From the NCBI RefSeq assembly GCF_003205575.1, contig NZ_PYBW01000081.1:85031-149030 (forward strand): a stretch of DNA of 64,000 nt, written 5' to 3'. Positions 17,496-25,902 of this stretch are shown piece after piece; the first letter of the stretch is position 1, and every line of letters begins with the position of its first letter. Source of the stretch: Streptomyces tateyamensis (lineage in GTDB: Bacteria; Actinomycetota; Actinomycetes; Streptomycetales; Streptomycetaceae). A program made the position numbers and the translations under genes. The notes below the pieces were generated by a model. It did not search any database and had not been told where the DNA came from. It worked only from the letters and a program-made list of their open reading frames with translations.

Positions 17496-17930
17496 GTGAT
17501 CACAGCACGTGACATCATGCACAGCGGCGCCCAGTGCGTGAACGGTGACCAGTCCCTGATGGATGCCGCGATGATGATGCGGGACAAGGGCGTTGGCGCC
17601 CTGCCCATCTGCGGCCCGGACAAGCGCCTGATGGGCATCATCACGGAGCGCGACATCATCACCCGATGTATCGCCGAGGGCCGGGACCCGTCCGCGATGA
17701 AGGCCCGGGACCTGGGCGGCCACCTGCACTGCGTGCGCGCCGACGACGACCTGGGCACCGTGCTGAAGAAGATGGAGCAGCACCAGATCCGCCGGATGCC
17801 GGTGATCGACAACGACCAGCTGGTCGGCATGATCACCGAGAAGGACCTGGCGATGGGCCACAAGATGGCCAAGGGCGTCACCGACCAGCAGATCATCGAC
17901 TTCATGGACTCGATGTTCGTCAAGCACTGA
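17496..17930 (+). CDS. Tandem CBS-domain protein
   Basis: A 144-residue protein made almost entirely of two CBS domains: MITARDIMHSGAQCV...GALPICGPDKRLMGIITERDI and ...HCVRADDDLGTVLKKMEQHQIRRMPVIDNDQLVGMITEKDLA. Such stand-alone pairs bind adenine nucleotides and act as energy or stress sensors. The GTG start follows GAGAGGAGCGAGCA. It is divergent from the PF10118 operon and sits alone between two terminator-like structures. Confidence 0.9.
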   Translation: MITARDIMHSGAQCVNGDQSLMDAAMMMRDKGVGALPICGPDKRLMGIITERDIITRCIAEGRDPSAMKARDLGGHLHCVRADDDLGTVLKKMEQHQIRRMPVIDNDQLVGMITEKDLAMGHKMAKGVTDQQIIDFMDSMFVKH

Positions 17931-17945
17931 CGGCCGGGTACGCAG

Positions 17946-17988
17946 CTGCGGGCCGGATCCCCCCGACGGCGGGGGATCCGGCCCGCAG
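17946..17988. terminator. Bidirectional terminator between the CBS and SnoaL-like genes
   Basis: An 18-bp perfect stem (CTGCGGGCCGGATCCCCC at 17946-17963 with its complement at 17971-17988) around a 7-base loop lies in the 71-base gap between convergent genes. No long T-run, but it can serve both strands. Confidence 0.85.
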
Positions 17989-18001
17989 GCGCGTGCCCGG
18001 C

Positions 18002-18439
18002 CTACTGCTGGAAGGCGGCCGTGAACTGCTCCAGGCCGCCGCTCGCGGCCGCGATCACCGCGTGGTGGTGGTAGTCGCGGGTGTGCACGATCCGGCCGCC
18101 GCGCGCCCGGACCAGCTGGATGTTGGGCGCCTCGAAGGTGCGCCCGGACGGCAGGTGGCGGCCGACGTAGTCGAACTCGGCGATCACCACCTCGGGATCC
18201 GCACTCTGGTGGATCACCAGGTTGCGCACCGTCAGCTCGTACGGCGGGTTGCCGCCCAGCTCGTCGAACCGGGCCTGCAGCGCGGCCCGGCCCACCATCC
18301 GCTTCGGCTCGAACGGCGAGAACGGCACCTCCACCACCGCGTCCTCGGCGTACAGCTCGGGCGTCTGGGACCAGCGGCCCGAGGTGATCCGGTCGATCAA
18401 CTCCTCGAAGAGCTCGCGCGCCGTGGCATTGTCGGACAT
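18002..18439 (-). CDS. SnoaL/NTF2-like protein
   Basis: A 145-residue SnoaL-like NTF2-fold protein. The N-terminus (ARELFEELIDRITSGRWSQTPELYAEDAVVEVPFSPF) and later HLPSGRTFEAPNIQLVRARGGRIVHTRDYHHH follow the usual helix-then-sheet pattern of ketosteroid-isomerase-like cones. It may bind or isomerise a small hydrophobic compound. It diverges from a TetR regulator with two operator-like repeats between them, so it is the probable target of that repressor. Confidence 0.82.
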   Translation of the reverse strand: MSDNATARELFEELIDRITSGRWSQTPELYAEDAVVEVPFSPFEPKRMVGRAALQARFDELGGNPPYELTVRNLVIHQSADPEVVIAEFDYVGRHLPSGRTFEAPNIQLVRARGGRIVHTRDYHHHAVIAAASGGLEQFTAAFQQ

Positions 18440-18478
18440 GGTTACCCCCAGATCGACGACAGAGGGGTCGCCTAGAAT

Positions 18479-18522
18479 CGGACTGGCGACTCCGGTTACG
18501 ACGATACGGACTGGCGACTCCG
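18479..18522. promoter_or_regulatory. Two direct copies of a 16-bp imperfect palindrome (TetR operator candidate)
   Basis: CGGACTGGCGACTCCG occurs at 18479-18494 and again at 18507-18522, 28 bp apart. Each copy is an imperfect palindrome, CGGA..(G)C..TCCG. They fill the 107-base gap between the SnoaL-like gene and the TetR gene, just before the TetR start, and a TAGAAT box lies at 18473-18478. This is the expected layout for an autoregulated repressor that also controls its divergent neighbour. Confidence 0.65.
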
Positions 18523-18546
18523 ATTGTCCAGGGGCAGAGAGGGTCA

Positions 18547-19125
18547 GTGGTGAGCACGGATCAGGCGCGCCCGCTGCGCGCGGACGCGGCGCGCAACCGC
18601 GCCCGACTGCTGGACGCCGCGGAGGAGGTGTTCACCGCGCGCGGCACCGGGGTGCGGACCGAGGAGGTCGCCAAGGCGGCGGGGGTCGGGGTCGGCACCC
18701 TGTTCCGGCACTTCCCGACCAAGGAGGCGCTGCTGCAGGCGGTGCTGGTGCGCCGGATGGAACGGCTCGGCCAGGAGGCCGAACGGCTGCGCGGCGAGCT
18801 CGGGCCGGGCGAGGCCTTCCTCGCCTTCTTCGCCCTGGTGGTGGACGCCTCGCCGAGCAAGAACGAGTTCGCCGACGCCCTCGCCGCGGCCGGGGTGGAC
18901 GTGCGCGAGGCCACCCAGGAGGCCGGCAAGGTGGTGCTGCAGGCCGTCGCCGAGCTGCTCGCCGACGCCCAGCGGGCCGGCCGGGTCCGCCCCGACCTGG
19001 GCGTCCCGGAGGTCACCGCGCTGATGGTCGGCGCCAGCCGCGCGCTGGAGCACCTGGACCCGCAGGACGGCCCCGCCCGGCGGCGCGCCGTCGAGGTGGT
19101 GCTGGCCGGACTGGGAGCCGGGTAG
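18547..19125 (+). CDS. TetR-family transcriptional regulator
   Basis: A 192-residue TetR regulator. The N-terminal HTH is clear (ARLLDAAEEVFTARGTGVRTEEVAKAAGVGVGTLFRHFPTKEALLQAV compressed within residues 17-65); the C-terminal ligand domain is helical with AFLAFFALVVDASPSKNEFADALA. Two GTG codons (18547 and 18550) are possible starts, after GAGAGGG. Likely represses itself and the divergent SnoaL-like gene through the repeats at 18479-18522. Confidence 0.9.
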   Translation: MVSTDQARPLRADAARNRARLLDAAEEVFTARGTGVRTEEVAKAAGVGVGTLFRHFPTKEALLQAVLVRRMERLGQEAERLRGELGPGEAFLAFFALVVDASPSKNEFADALAAAGVDVREATQEAGKVVLQAVAELLADAQRAGRVRPDLGVPEVTALMVGASRALEHLDPQDGPARRRAVEVVLAGLGAG

Positions 19126-19144
19126 GCCCCTTGCGGGGCGGGCC

Positions 19145-19924
19145 TCAGACCGCCATCGCCAGCATCAGCGGCGCCGCCCGGTCGGCCAGCAGTTCGGCGG
19201 CGGAGCGCAGCCGGTGGGCGTGCTCGGCGGGCATCGACATGGCCAGGCAGCCGATGGTGGAGCCGGCCGTGACCGGGACGGCCGCGCAGACGGTGCCGAG
19301 CGCGTACTCCTGGAGGTCGAGGACCGGCACGGTGGCCGGCTGGCGCTCCAGGCGGTGCATCAGCTGCTCGGCGTCGGTGATGGTGCGCGAGGTGAGCCGG
19401 GCGATCGGGTGGCGGGCCAGGTGGTCCAGCCGTCCGTCGTGGTCCAGCTGGCTCAGCAGGCACTTGCCGATGGCACTGGCATGCGCCGTGGCCCGGAAGT
19501 CCACCCACTCGTGCACCGCCGGCGCGTGCTCCGCCGCCGCCACCGCCTCCACCCGCAACTCCCCCTCGTGGTACCGGCTGAAGTACACTGCCGCACCCAA
19601 CTCGTCGCGCAGCTCCGCCAGTTTGTGCTCCAGCCGGATCCGGATCAGCTGCTCCCGGTTGGCCTGGCCGAGCATCGCGAAGGTGCCGCCCAGCACCCAG
19701 CCGCCACCGTCCAGTTGCAGGTAGCCCTGGTCGCAGAGGAGGGTGACCAGCTCGCGCACCACGGGCTCGGGCAGCTCGGTGTCGCGCACCAGATCGGTCA
19801 GCGCGACCCCGTAGGGGTGGCGGTCGGCGGCCTCCAGCAGCCGCAGCGCCCGCAGCAGCGAGGCGTGCGGGCCCGGCTGCCCCTGTGCCAGCGTGACCTG
19901 ACGACCGTGACCGTGCGTCGGCAT
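19145..19924 (-). CDS. IclR-family transcriptional regulator
   Basis: A 259-residue IclR-type protein with an N-terminal winged helix (LLRALRLLEAADRHPYGVALTDLVRDTELPEPVVRELVTLL in residues 23-64) and a C-terminal effector domain (AHASAIGKCLLSQLD; SRTITDAEQLMHRLE; GTVCAAVPVTAGSTIGCLAMSMPAEHA). The wing sequence is more divergent from typical AllR than the second IclR protein at 41481-42260. It lies downstream of catalase on the same strand with a 277-base gap. A role in the purine/allantoin cluster is possible from position but unproven. Confidence 0.82.
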   Translation of the reverse strand: MPTHGHGRQVTLAQGQPGPHASLLRALRLLEAADRHPYGVALTDLVRDTELPEPVVRELVTLLCDQGYLQLDGGGWVLGGTFAMLGQANREQLIRIRLEHKLAELRDELGAAVYFSRYHEGELRVEAVAAAEHAPAVHEWVDFRATAHASAIGKCLLSQLDHDGRLDHLARHPIARLTSRTITDAEQLMHRLERQPATVPVLDLQEYALGTVCAAVPVTAGSTIGCLAMSMPAEHAHRLRSAAELLADRAAPLMLAMAV

Positions 19925-20055
19925 GGCCCTCCCCTTCCGCCGCTTCCGGCCGCATTGCGAAAAACCCGTCGCCGCCGCCGGCCAGACTATCCGTCAGCCC
20001 CCTTGCCGAGGCGCAGGATCCACGCGAATGGCGGACCTGACGGATATTGGCCGAA

Positions 20056-20067
20056 TGGCATATGCCA
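20056..20067. promoter_or_regulatory. Perfect palindrome upstream of the IclR regulator
   Basis: The 277 bases between the IclR start (19924) and the catalase stop (20202) hold no gene. They contain the perfect 12-bp palindrome TGGCATATGCCA, flanked by CGGAT (20041-20045) and ATCCG (20072-20076) as a wider dyad. It lies about 130 bases upstream of the regulator, so it may be its operator. Confidence 0.35.
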
Positions 20068-20139
20068 GACGATCCGCCTCCGGGGCCGCCGCGTCAAGAA
20101 CGCCTCCCCGGTTGCCGGTCCGAGCCGCCGGACACGGCG

Positions 20140-20172
20140 ACGGGCCCCTCCGCTGTCCGCGGCGGGGCCCGT
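20140..20172 (-). terminator. Hairpin downstream of catalase
   Basis: ACGGGCCCC at 20140-20148 pairs with GGGGCCCGT at 20164-20172; an inner CCGC/GCGG extends the stem. It lies 30 bases past the catalase stop on the minus strand and probably ends that transcript. Confidence 0.65.
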
Positions 20173-20201
20173 GCGAGGGTGGGTCAGGCAGTAGCGGTGG
20201 C

Positions 20202-21662
20202 TCAGTTCTCCTCGGCGGAACGGAGCTTGGCGACCGCGGCGGCCAACCGCGAGCCGTACTCCGGGTCGGCCGCGTGGAAGTGCGCCAGGTTCTTCTCGAT
20301 GACGTCCTCGCGGCTCACCTGGGACAGGAAGCCCGCCAGGTTGTCGATCAGCCGCGACTTCTCGGCCTCCGACATCAGCCGGTACAGCTCGCCGGCCTGG
20401 AAGAAGTCGTCGTCCTTGGTGTGGGCCGGCGTGGTGTAGGTGCCGGTGTAGCCGTTCAGCGCGACCGGGGCGGCCAGCGCGCTGTCCGTCTGGCTCGGGC
20501 CGTCGTACGAGTTGGGCTCGTAGTTCTTGCCCCGGCCCGACTTGTTGACGGCCCCCAGGCCGTCCCGGCCGTAGTTGTTCACCTCGGTGGCCTTCGGCGC
20601 GTTCACCGCGAGCTGGGTGTGGTTGACGCCCAGGCGGTAGCGCTGGGCGTCCGCGTAGGCGAACAGGCGGCCCTGGAGCATCTTGTCCGGGGAGGGGCCG
20701 ATGCCGGGAACGAAGTTGTTCGGCGAGAAGGCCGCCTGCTCGACCTCGGCGAAGACGTTCTCCGGGTTCCGGTTCAGCACCAGGCGGCCGACCTTGACCA
20801 GCGGGTAGTCCGCGTGCGGCCACACCTTGGTCAGGTCGAACGGGTTGAAGCGGTACTCGGCGGCCTCGGCCACCGGCATCAGCTGGACGTACAGGGTCCA
20901 GGACGGGAACACGCCGCGCTCGATCGCCTGGTGCAGGTCGCGCTGGTGGCTGTCGGCGTCGCCGCCCACCACCTCGGCGGCCTGCGAGCCGTCCAGCGAG
21001 CGGATGCCCTGGTTGGTCTTGAAGTGGTACTTCACCCAGAACGCCTGGCCGGCCTCGTTGACCCACTGGTAGGTGTGCGAGCCGTAGCCGTTCATGTGGC
21101 GGTAGGAGGCCGGGATGCCGCGGTCGCCGAACAGCCAGGTGATCTGGTGGGTGGCCTCGGGGGCGTGCGCCCAGAAGTCCCACACGTTGTCGGCCTCGGT
21201 GACGCCGGTGAACGGGTCGCGCTTCTGCGAGTGGATGAAGTCCGGGAACTTCAGCGGGTCCTTGATGAAGAAGACCGGGGTGTTGTTGCCGACCAGGTCG
21301 TAGTTGCCCTGGGCGGTGTAGAACTTGAGCGCGAAGCCGCGCGGGTCACGCACCACGTCGCAGGCGCCCAGGTTGCCGGCCACGGTGGAGAAGCGCAGGA
21401 AGACCTCGGTGCGCTTGCCGACCGCGCCGAGGAAGTCGGCCTTGGTGTACTGGGAGACCTCGTCGGTCACCTCGAAGTAGCCGTAGGCGCCGGAGCCGCG
21501 GGCGTGCACCACGCGCTCCGGGATCCGCTCGCGGTTGAACCGGGCGAGCTTCTCCAGCAGCTGCTGGTCCTGGATCAGCAGCGGACCGTACTCGCCGGCC
21601 GAGGCCGAGTTCTGGTTGTCGGCGACCGGGGCGCCGGACTCAGTGGTGAGGATCTTGGACAT
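20202..21662 (-). CDS. katA: Haem catalase (small-subunit, clade 3)
   Basis: A 486-residue monofunctional catalase. The distal His lies in ERVVHARGSGAYG near residue 52, the distal Asn in NNTPVFFIKDPLKFPDF near 125, and the proximal Tyr in GRLFAYADAQRYRLG near 335. Length is that of the small-subunit class. It follows allantoicase after 63 bases on the same strand, with no strong terminator between, so it may be co-transcribed with allB-alc. Uricase in the same pathway releases hydrogen peroxide, which gives this placement a metabolic reason. Confidence 0.93.
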   Translation of the reverse strand: MSKILTTESGAPVADNQNSASAGEYGPLLIQDQQLLEKLARFNRERIPERVVHARGSGAYGYFEVTDEVSQYTKADFLGAVGKRTEVFLRFSTVAGNLGACDVVRDPRGFALKFYTAQGNYDLVGNNTPVFFIKDPLKFPDFIHSQKRDPFTGVTEADNVWDFWAHAPEATHQITWLFGDRGIPASYRHMNGYGSHTYQWVNEAGQAFWVKYHFKTNQGIRSLDGSQAAEVVGGDADSHQRDLHQAIERGVFPSWTLYVQLMPVAEAAEYRFNPFDLTKVWPHADYPLVKVGRLVLNRNPENVFAEVEQAAFSPNNFVPGIGPSPDKMLQGRLFAYADAQRYRLGVNHTQLAVNAPKATEVNNYGRDGLGAVNKSGRGKNYEPNSYDGPSQTDSALAAPVALNGYTGTYTTPAHTKDDDFFQAGELYRLMSEAEKSRLIDNLAGFLSQVSREDVIEKNLAHFHAADPEYGSRLAAAVAKLRSAEEN

Positions 21663-21725
21663 GGGGGTCCTTCAGGTACGGGAGGGTAGGGCAGGCAGAG
21701 AGAAGTGACGCCCCGTCAGGGACGG

Positions 21726-22991
21726 TCAGACACCGAGCAGGCGCCACACCGCGGCGGCGCGGCGGGAGGTGTCCGCACCGTCCGGGCCGTCGGCCGGCTG
21801 CAGTGCCGCCACCGCGGCGGCGGCCTGGGCGGGGCCGGCCAGCGGGCGGGCCGCGGCCAGCGCCCCGGCCTCGGCGGCGGTCAGCCCGGCGCCGGTGAGC
21901 GCGGCGGCGGCCTCGGCGGCCGGCAGGGCGTCGAACCAGCGCAGCGCCAGGGCCGCGCGGCCGGACTCGGTGAGCCGACCGGTCAGGCGCAGTCGGGCCA
22001 CCCCGCCGTCCGGGTACACGTTGAACCGCACGTGGGTCGCCGGGCGGCCGGCCGCCAGCCGCAGCCGGTGCCGGGTGTCGGGCTGCAGGCGGGTGCGCGG
22101 CAGCAGCTCGAACCAGCCCGCAGTGTCGGTGGCCGGGTCGCCGCCCGAGGAGGCGTCGTAGCCCTGCAGGTCGGCCCAGCCGGGAGCGTTGGCGACGAAG
22201 TGGCTCGTGTCCACCTCGACGGCAAGGACCTCGCCGCTCCCGGCCAGGGCGATCTGCACCCAGTCGTTGGCCTTGTCGCGCCGACGCCGGGTCTCCCAGC
22301 CCTCGCCCATGACGGTGGCTCGGCCGGGAGCGTTCAGGTTGTGCGGGGAGGAGAAGTAGCGGTCGGAGGCCGCCTCGGCGACGCCGCCGAACTCCTGCGC
22401 GGCCAGGTCGAAGGTCAGTCCGTCCAGGTCGCGCGGGTCGGGCAGCACCTCGCCGTAGACCCGCAGCCGGGCCACGCCGCCGTCCGGCCAGATGTTCAGC
22501 CGGACATGGGTGTACCGGGTGGTGTCCGCGACCTCGAACTCGTGGGCGGTGTCGCCGCGCAGCGGGGTGCGGGGCACCAGGTCGGTCCACTCGGCGTCGG
22601 CCAGCTCGGCGACCGAGGGGTGGCCCGGTATCGAGGCGCCCTGGACCGAGCCGGACTCCGGGTAGTTGCCGGTGAAGTACGCGGTGTCCACGATCACGCC
22701 GTGGATCCGGCCGGCCACCCCGAGCCGGACCACGGCCCAGTCGTGGTCCTCGTCGGTGGGGTGCGGCTGGTCGGCACCGGTGCCGCGGCGGCGCCGGCTC
22801 TCCCAGCCGTCCATGATCTGGCCCTTGTGGCCGAAGGTGTGCGGACGGAACTCGGCGGGCTTGGCGACCAGCAGGTTCTCCGCGTCCGCGAAGGTGTCCT
22901 CGTTGGTGGCCACCACACCGGCGCCGAGCAGCCGGGAGGCGAGGTTGACCAGCTCGGTGAACGGAGCCGCAGGGGTCTGACTGGTACTCAT
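21726..22991 (-). CDS. alc: Allantoicase
   Basis: A 421-residue protein made of two homologous allantoicase domains: GKKGQ-like HKGQIMDGWESRRRR near residue 55 is echoed by VMGEGWETRRRR near 218, and THVRLNIWPDGGVARLRVYGE near 160 by THVRFNVYPDGGVARLRLTGR near 335. This internal duplication is diagnostic. It hydrolyses allantoate to ureidoglycolate and urea. The ATG at 22991 is 17 bases after the allantoinase stop. The C-terminal 70 residues are an Ala-rich helical extension resembling the OHCU-decarboxylase-like tail seen in some actinobacterial allantoicases. Confidence 0.93.
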   Translation of the reverse strand: MSTSQTPAAPFTELVNLASRLLGAGVVATNEDTFADAENLLVAKPAEFRPHTFGHKGQIMDGWESRRRRGTGADQPHPTDEDHDWAVVRLGVAGRIHGVIVDTAYFTGNYPESGSVQGASIPGHPSVAELADAEWTDLVPRTPLRGDTAHEFEVADTTRYTHVRLNIWPDGGVARLRVYGEVLPDPRDLDGLTFDLAAQEFGGVAEAASDRYFSSPHNLNAPGRATVMGEGWETRRRRDKANDWVQIALAGSGEVLAVEVDTSHFVANAPGWADLQGYDASSGGDPATDTAGWFELLPRTRLQPDTRHRLRLAAGRPATHVRFNVYPDGGVARLRLTGRLTESGRAALALRWFDALPAAEAAAALTGAGLTAAEAGALAAARPLAGPAQAAAAVAALQPADGPDGADTSRRAAAVWRLLGV

Positions 22992-23008
22992 ATCGCTCCT
23001 CAGCAAGG

Positions 23009-24361
23009 TCAGCGGGTACGAAGGATCTGCTGCCCGAACGGCTGCCCGGCCGTGTCCACCACGCGCCCGCGCAGCCAGGTGGTCCGCACCACGCCGGTCA
23101 GCTTGCGGCCTGCGTACGGGGTGACCGGGTTGCGGTGGTGCAGCCCTGCCGGGTCGACGGCGAACTCGGCGTCCGGGTCGAAGGCGACCAGGTCGGCGTC
23201 GCAGCCGACCGCGATGGCGCCCTTGGTGCCGGTCAGGCCGACCAGCTCGGCCGGGCCGCCCGCCATCCAGCGGGCCACCTCGGTGAGCGTGTGCCCACGA
23301 CGCCGGGCTTCGGTCCAGATCGCCGCCAGGCCCAGCTGCAGCGAGGCGATGCCGCCCCAGGCGGCCGCGAAGTCGCCGCTGCCCCCGAAGCGTTCCAGCA
23401 GCTTCAGATCGGGGGTGGAGGGCGAGTGGTCGGAGACGATCCCGATGAACTCGCCGTTCGCCAGCGCCGCCCAGAGCCGGTCCCGGTTGGACTCGTCGCG
23501 GATCGGCGGGCAGCACTTGAAGGCCGTGTCGCCGTCCGGGACCTCCTCGGCGGCCAGGGTCAGGTAGTGCGGGCAGGTCTCGGCGGTCACCTGGACGCCG
23601 TCCGCCCGGGCCCGGGCCAGCAGCGGCAGCACCGCCGCGGAGGAGACGTGCAGGATGTGCACCCGGGCGCCGGTGCGCCGGGCGGTGTCCAGCAGGTGCG
23701 CCACCGCCGCCGTCTCGGCGTCGTCCGGGCGGGAGTTCAGGAAGTCGCGGTAGTGCGTGCCGGGCACCTGCGGGGCGGCCGAGAGCACCGCCGGGTCCTC
23801 GGCGTGGATGATCGCCAGCGCGCCGATCCGGGCCTGCTCGGCCAGCGCGGGCTCCAGCTGGTCGCGGTCCAGGTGCGGGAACTCGTCCACCCCGGACGGG
23901 GCCAGGAAGCTCTTGAAGCCGAACACGCCGGCCCGGTGCAGCGCTTCGAGCTCACCGGTGTTGTCCGGCACCGCGCCGCCCCAGAAGCCCAGGTCGACCC
24001 AGGTCTGGCCGTCGGCGGTCTGCCGCTTGGCATCCAGCCCGGCCACCGTGGTGGTCGGCGGGATCGAGTTCAGCGGCATGTCGATGATCGTGGTGACGCC
24101 GCCGGCCGCGGCCGCCCGGGTGGCGGTGGCGAAGCCCTCCCACTCGGTCCGGCCCGGCTCGTTGACGTGCACGTGGGTGTCGACCAGGCCCGGCAGCAGC
24201 ACGGTCTCGCCCAGGTCGGTCAACTGCGCGTCGCCCACCAGCAGCGAGCCGTGCGCCGCGATCTGCTCGATCCGGCCGTCCCGGACCAGCACGTCGGCCG
24301 GGCGCTCACCGTCGGGCAGGACCACGCGCCGGGAGCGGATCACCGCGGTCGGCTGCTGCAT
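23009..24361 (-). CDS. allB: Allantoinase
   Basis: A 450-residue cyclic amidohydrolase. Metal-site motifs are present: GLVDTHVHVNEPGRTEWEGF near residue 60 (HxH), GFKSFL near 148 (carbamylated Lys), IIHAEDP near 185, HILHVSSAA near 240 and FIGIVSDHSPS near 313 with the catalytic Asp. It opens the hydantoin ring of S-allantoin to allantoate. It is the first gene of the allB-alc(-katA) unit, whose promoter holds the 17-bp element at 24416-24432. Confidence 0.95.
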   Translation of the reverse strand: MQQPTAVIRSRRVVLPDGERPADVLVRDGRIEQIAAHGSLLVGDAQLTDLGETVLLPGLVDTHVHVNEPGRTEWEGFATATRAAAAGGVTTIIDMPLNSIPPTTTVAGLDAKRQTADGQTWVDLGFWGGAVPDNTGELEALHRAGVFGFKSFLAPSGVDEFPHLDRDQLEPALAEQARIGALAIIHAEDPAVLSAAPQVPGTHYRDFLNSRPDDAETAAVAHLLDTARRTGARVHILHVSSAAVLPLLARARADGVQVTAETCPHYLTLAAEEVPDGDTAFKCCPPIRDESNRDRLWAALANGEFIGIVSDHSPSTPDLKLLERFGGSGDFAAAWGGIASLQLGLAAIWTEARRRGHTLTEVARWMAGGPAELVGLTGTKGAIAVGCDADLVAFDPDAEFAVDPAGLHHRNPVTPYAGRKLTGVVRTTWLRGRVVDTAGQPFGQQILRTR

Positions 24362-24401
24362 CAGGGGCCTCCGGAAAGGGTGTTGCGGTGGGGTGGCTCG
24401 G

Positions 24402-24432
24402 AGCCTAGGCCCGCCTTCAACAAAACGTCAAT
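24402..24432 (-). promoter_or_regulatory. allB promoter with 17-bp TTCAAC-N5-GTTGAA-type element
   Basis: On the minus strand a TTGACG -35 box (24431-24426) and TAGGCT -10 box (24407-24402) are spaced by 18 bases. The plus-strand element TTCAAC-AAAAC-GTCAAT at 24416-24432 covers the -35 box. The same 17-bp layout recurs before hyi, uraD, gcl and aceB/allR; here the right half is degenerate. No copy of the tandem 15-bp element is seen. Confidence 0.6.
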
Positions 24433-24452
24433 GTAGGAAAATACGAGGAGTC

Positions 24453-25595
24453 TCAGTCGGACAGCAGGTCGCGGGCCAGCGTCTCGCCTGCCAGCTCGGC
24501 CAGCTCGCCGGCCCGGGTCAGGCTGTCGCCGGCCTCTTCGGCCAGGTCGGTGAGGGCGTAGGCGGCGGCGAAGCCGGCCGTGCGCCACTCACGCTCGCCC
24601 AGTTCGAGCCGGCCTGCCACCGCGGCCACCGGAACCCCCGCCCCGGTGGCCGCCGCGGCAACCCCGGCGGGGGCCTTGCCGTGCAGAGTCTGCGCGTCCA
24701 GGCATCCCTCACCGGTCACGACGAGGCGCGCCCCACGCACTGCCTCGTCGAAACCCAGCAGTTCGAGCAGGAGCTCGATGCCGGGTCGCATGGTGGCGCC
24801 GAGCAGCGCCAGGGCGGCGAATCCCACCCCGCCGGCCGCCCCGGCCCCGGGGGCCTGGCGGACGTCGCGGCCGGTGCTCTCCTGGACCAGGTCGGCCCAG
24901 CGGGTCAGCCCCGCCTCCAGCACCGCCAGGTCCGCCTCGCCGGCCCCCTTCTGCGGGCCGTAGACCGCGGCCGCGCCGCGCGGGCCGAGCAGCGGGTTGT
25001 CCACGTCGCAGGCGACCACGACCTCCACCCCCGCCAGCAGGTCGGCCAGCACGCCGGGGTCCAGGCGGTGCAGCCGGCGCAGGGCCGCACCGCCGGGCGC
25101 CAGTTCGGCGCCCTCGGCGTCGTACAGGCCGACCCCGAGTGCCTGGACCATGCCGGCACCGCCGTCGGTGCAGGCACTGCCGCCCAGGCCCAGGACCACC
25201 CGTTCGGCCCCCAGCGAGACCGCCTTGGCGATCAGCTGGCCGACCCCGAAGGAGCCCGCCGCCAGCGGCGCGGTGCGCCCGCCGGGAAGCTGGCTGAGGC
25301 CGGAGGCCTGGGCCAGCTCGACCACGGCGGTCCGGCCCCGCAGCGCGAGCGCGGCGTCCACCGGCAGCCCGGTGGGGCCGGAGACCTTGGCCGGCACCCG
25401 GGTGAACCCGGCCGCCAGGGCGGCGGCCAGGGTGCCCTCGCCGCCGTCGGCCACCGGGAGCTCGCGGACCTCGACGCCGGGGCGCACCCGGCGGATTCCG
25501 GCGGCGATCCGGGCGGCCGCCTCGGCGCCTTCCAGGGTGCCCTTGAACTTGTCGGGAGCTACGACCACATGGCCCTGGGTGGGGGTGGCGGGCAT
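24453..25595 (-). CDS. Glycerate kinase
   Basis: A 380-residue type-I glycerate kinase (GlxK/GarK-like, PF02595). Signatures are VVAPDKFKGTLEGAEAA near residue 14, PVADGGEGTLAAAL near 48, GLGGSACTDGGAGMVQAL near 135, and the late VTGEGCLDAQTLHGKAP. It phosphorylates glycerate from the Gcl-GlxR route into glycolysis. I chose the ATG at 25595 (GGAAGTGAGG upstream); an in-frame start at 25634 is possible. Same strand as allB but with its own upstream region. Confidence 0.92.
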   Translation of the reverse strand: MPATPTQGHVVVAPDKFKGTLEGAEAAARIAAGIRRVRPGVEVRELPVADGGEGTLAAALAAGFTRVPAKVSGPTGLPVDAALALRGRTAVVELAQASGLSQLPGGRTAPLAAGSFGVGQLIAKAVSLGAERVVLGLGGSACTDGGAGMVQALGVGLYDAEGAELAPGGAALRRLHRLDPGVLADLLAGVEVVVACDVDNPLLGPRGAAAVYGPQKGAGEADLAVLEAGLTRWADLVQESTGRDVRQAPGAGAAGGVGFAALALLGATMRPGIELLLELLGFDEAVRGARLVVTGEGCLDAQTLHGKAPAGVAAAATGAGVPVAAVAGRLELGEREWRTAGFAAAYALTDLAEEAGDSLTRAGELAELAGETLARDLLSD

Positions 25596-25902
25596 GGTGG
25601 GCCTCACTTCCGAGTCGAACCGATGGTGCGTCAATCCTGCATGTCCGGGGGCCGCTCAGGCATGGTGCGACCCCCTCCCCGCCGTTCCTCCCGTCCCGCT
25701 TCCGACGTACGGGAGGCTCCCCTCGGCGAAGGAGGGGGCCGGGCGGCTCACCCGGGTACGACCGAAGTACCCGGGCATGCCGCCGGTTGGACGGCCGACG
25801 GTGGACGGAAGAGCCCCGGCCCTACCGTCGGCCGCGAGGTGCCCTCCTGGTGACGCGGGCACGACCGGACAGGTACACGCCACCAGGAGGAGTTTCGGAG
25901 TG
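25596..25902 (-). promoter_or_regulatory. Hairpin-rich gap between glxR and glycerate kinase
   Basis: This 307-base gap has no gene but three successive perfect inverted repeats: CCCGGGTAC/GTACCCGGG (25751-25759 with 25767-25775), CGGCCGACGGT/ACCGTCGGCCG (25792-25802 with 25824-25834) and CCTCCTGGTG/CACCAGGAGG (25843-25852 with 25881-25890). On the minus strand they follow the glxR stop and precede the kinase promoter, so the ones nearest glxR probably terminate hyi-glxR and the others may act in the kinase leader. Confidence 0.5.
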
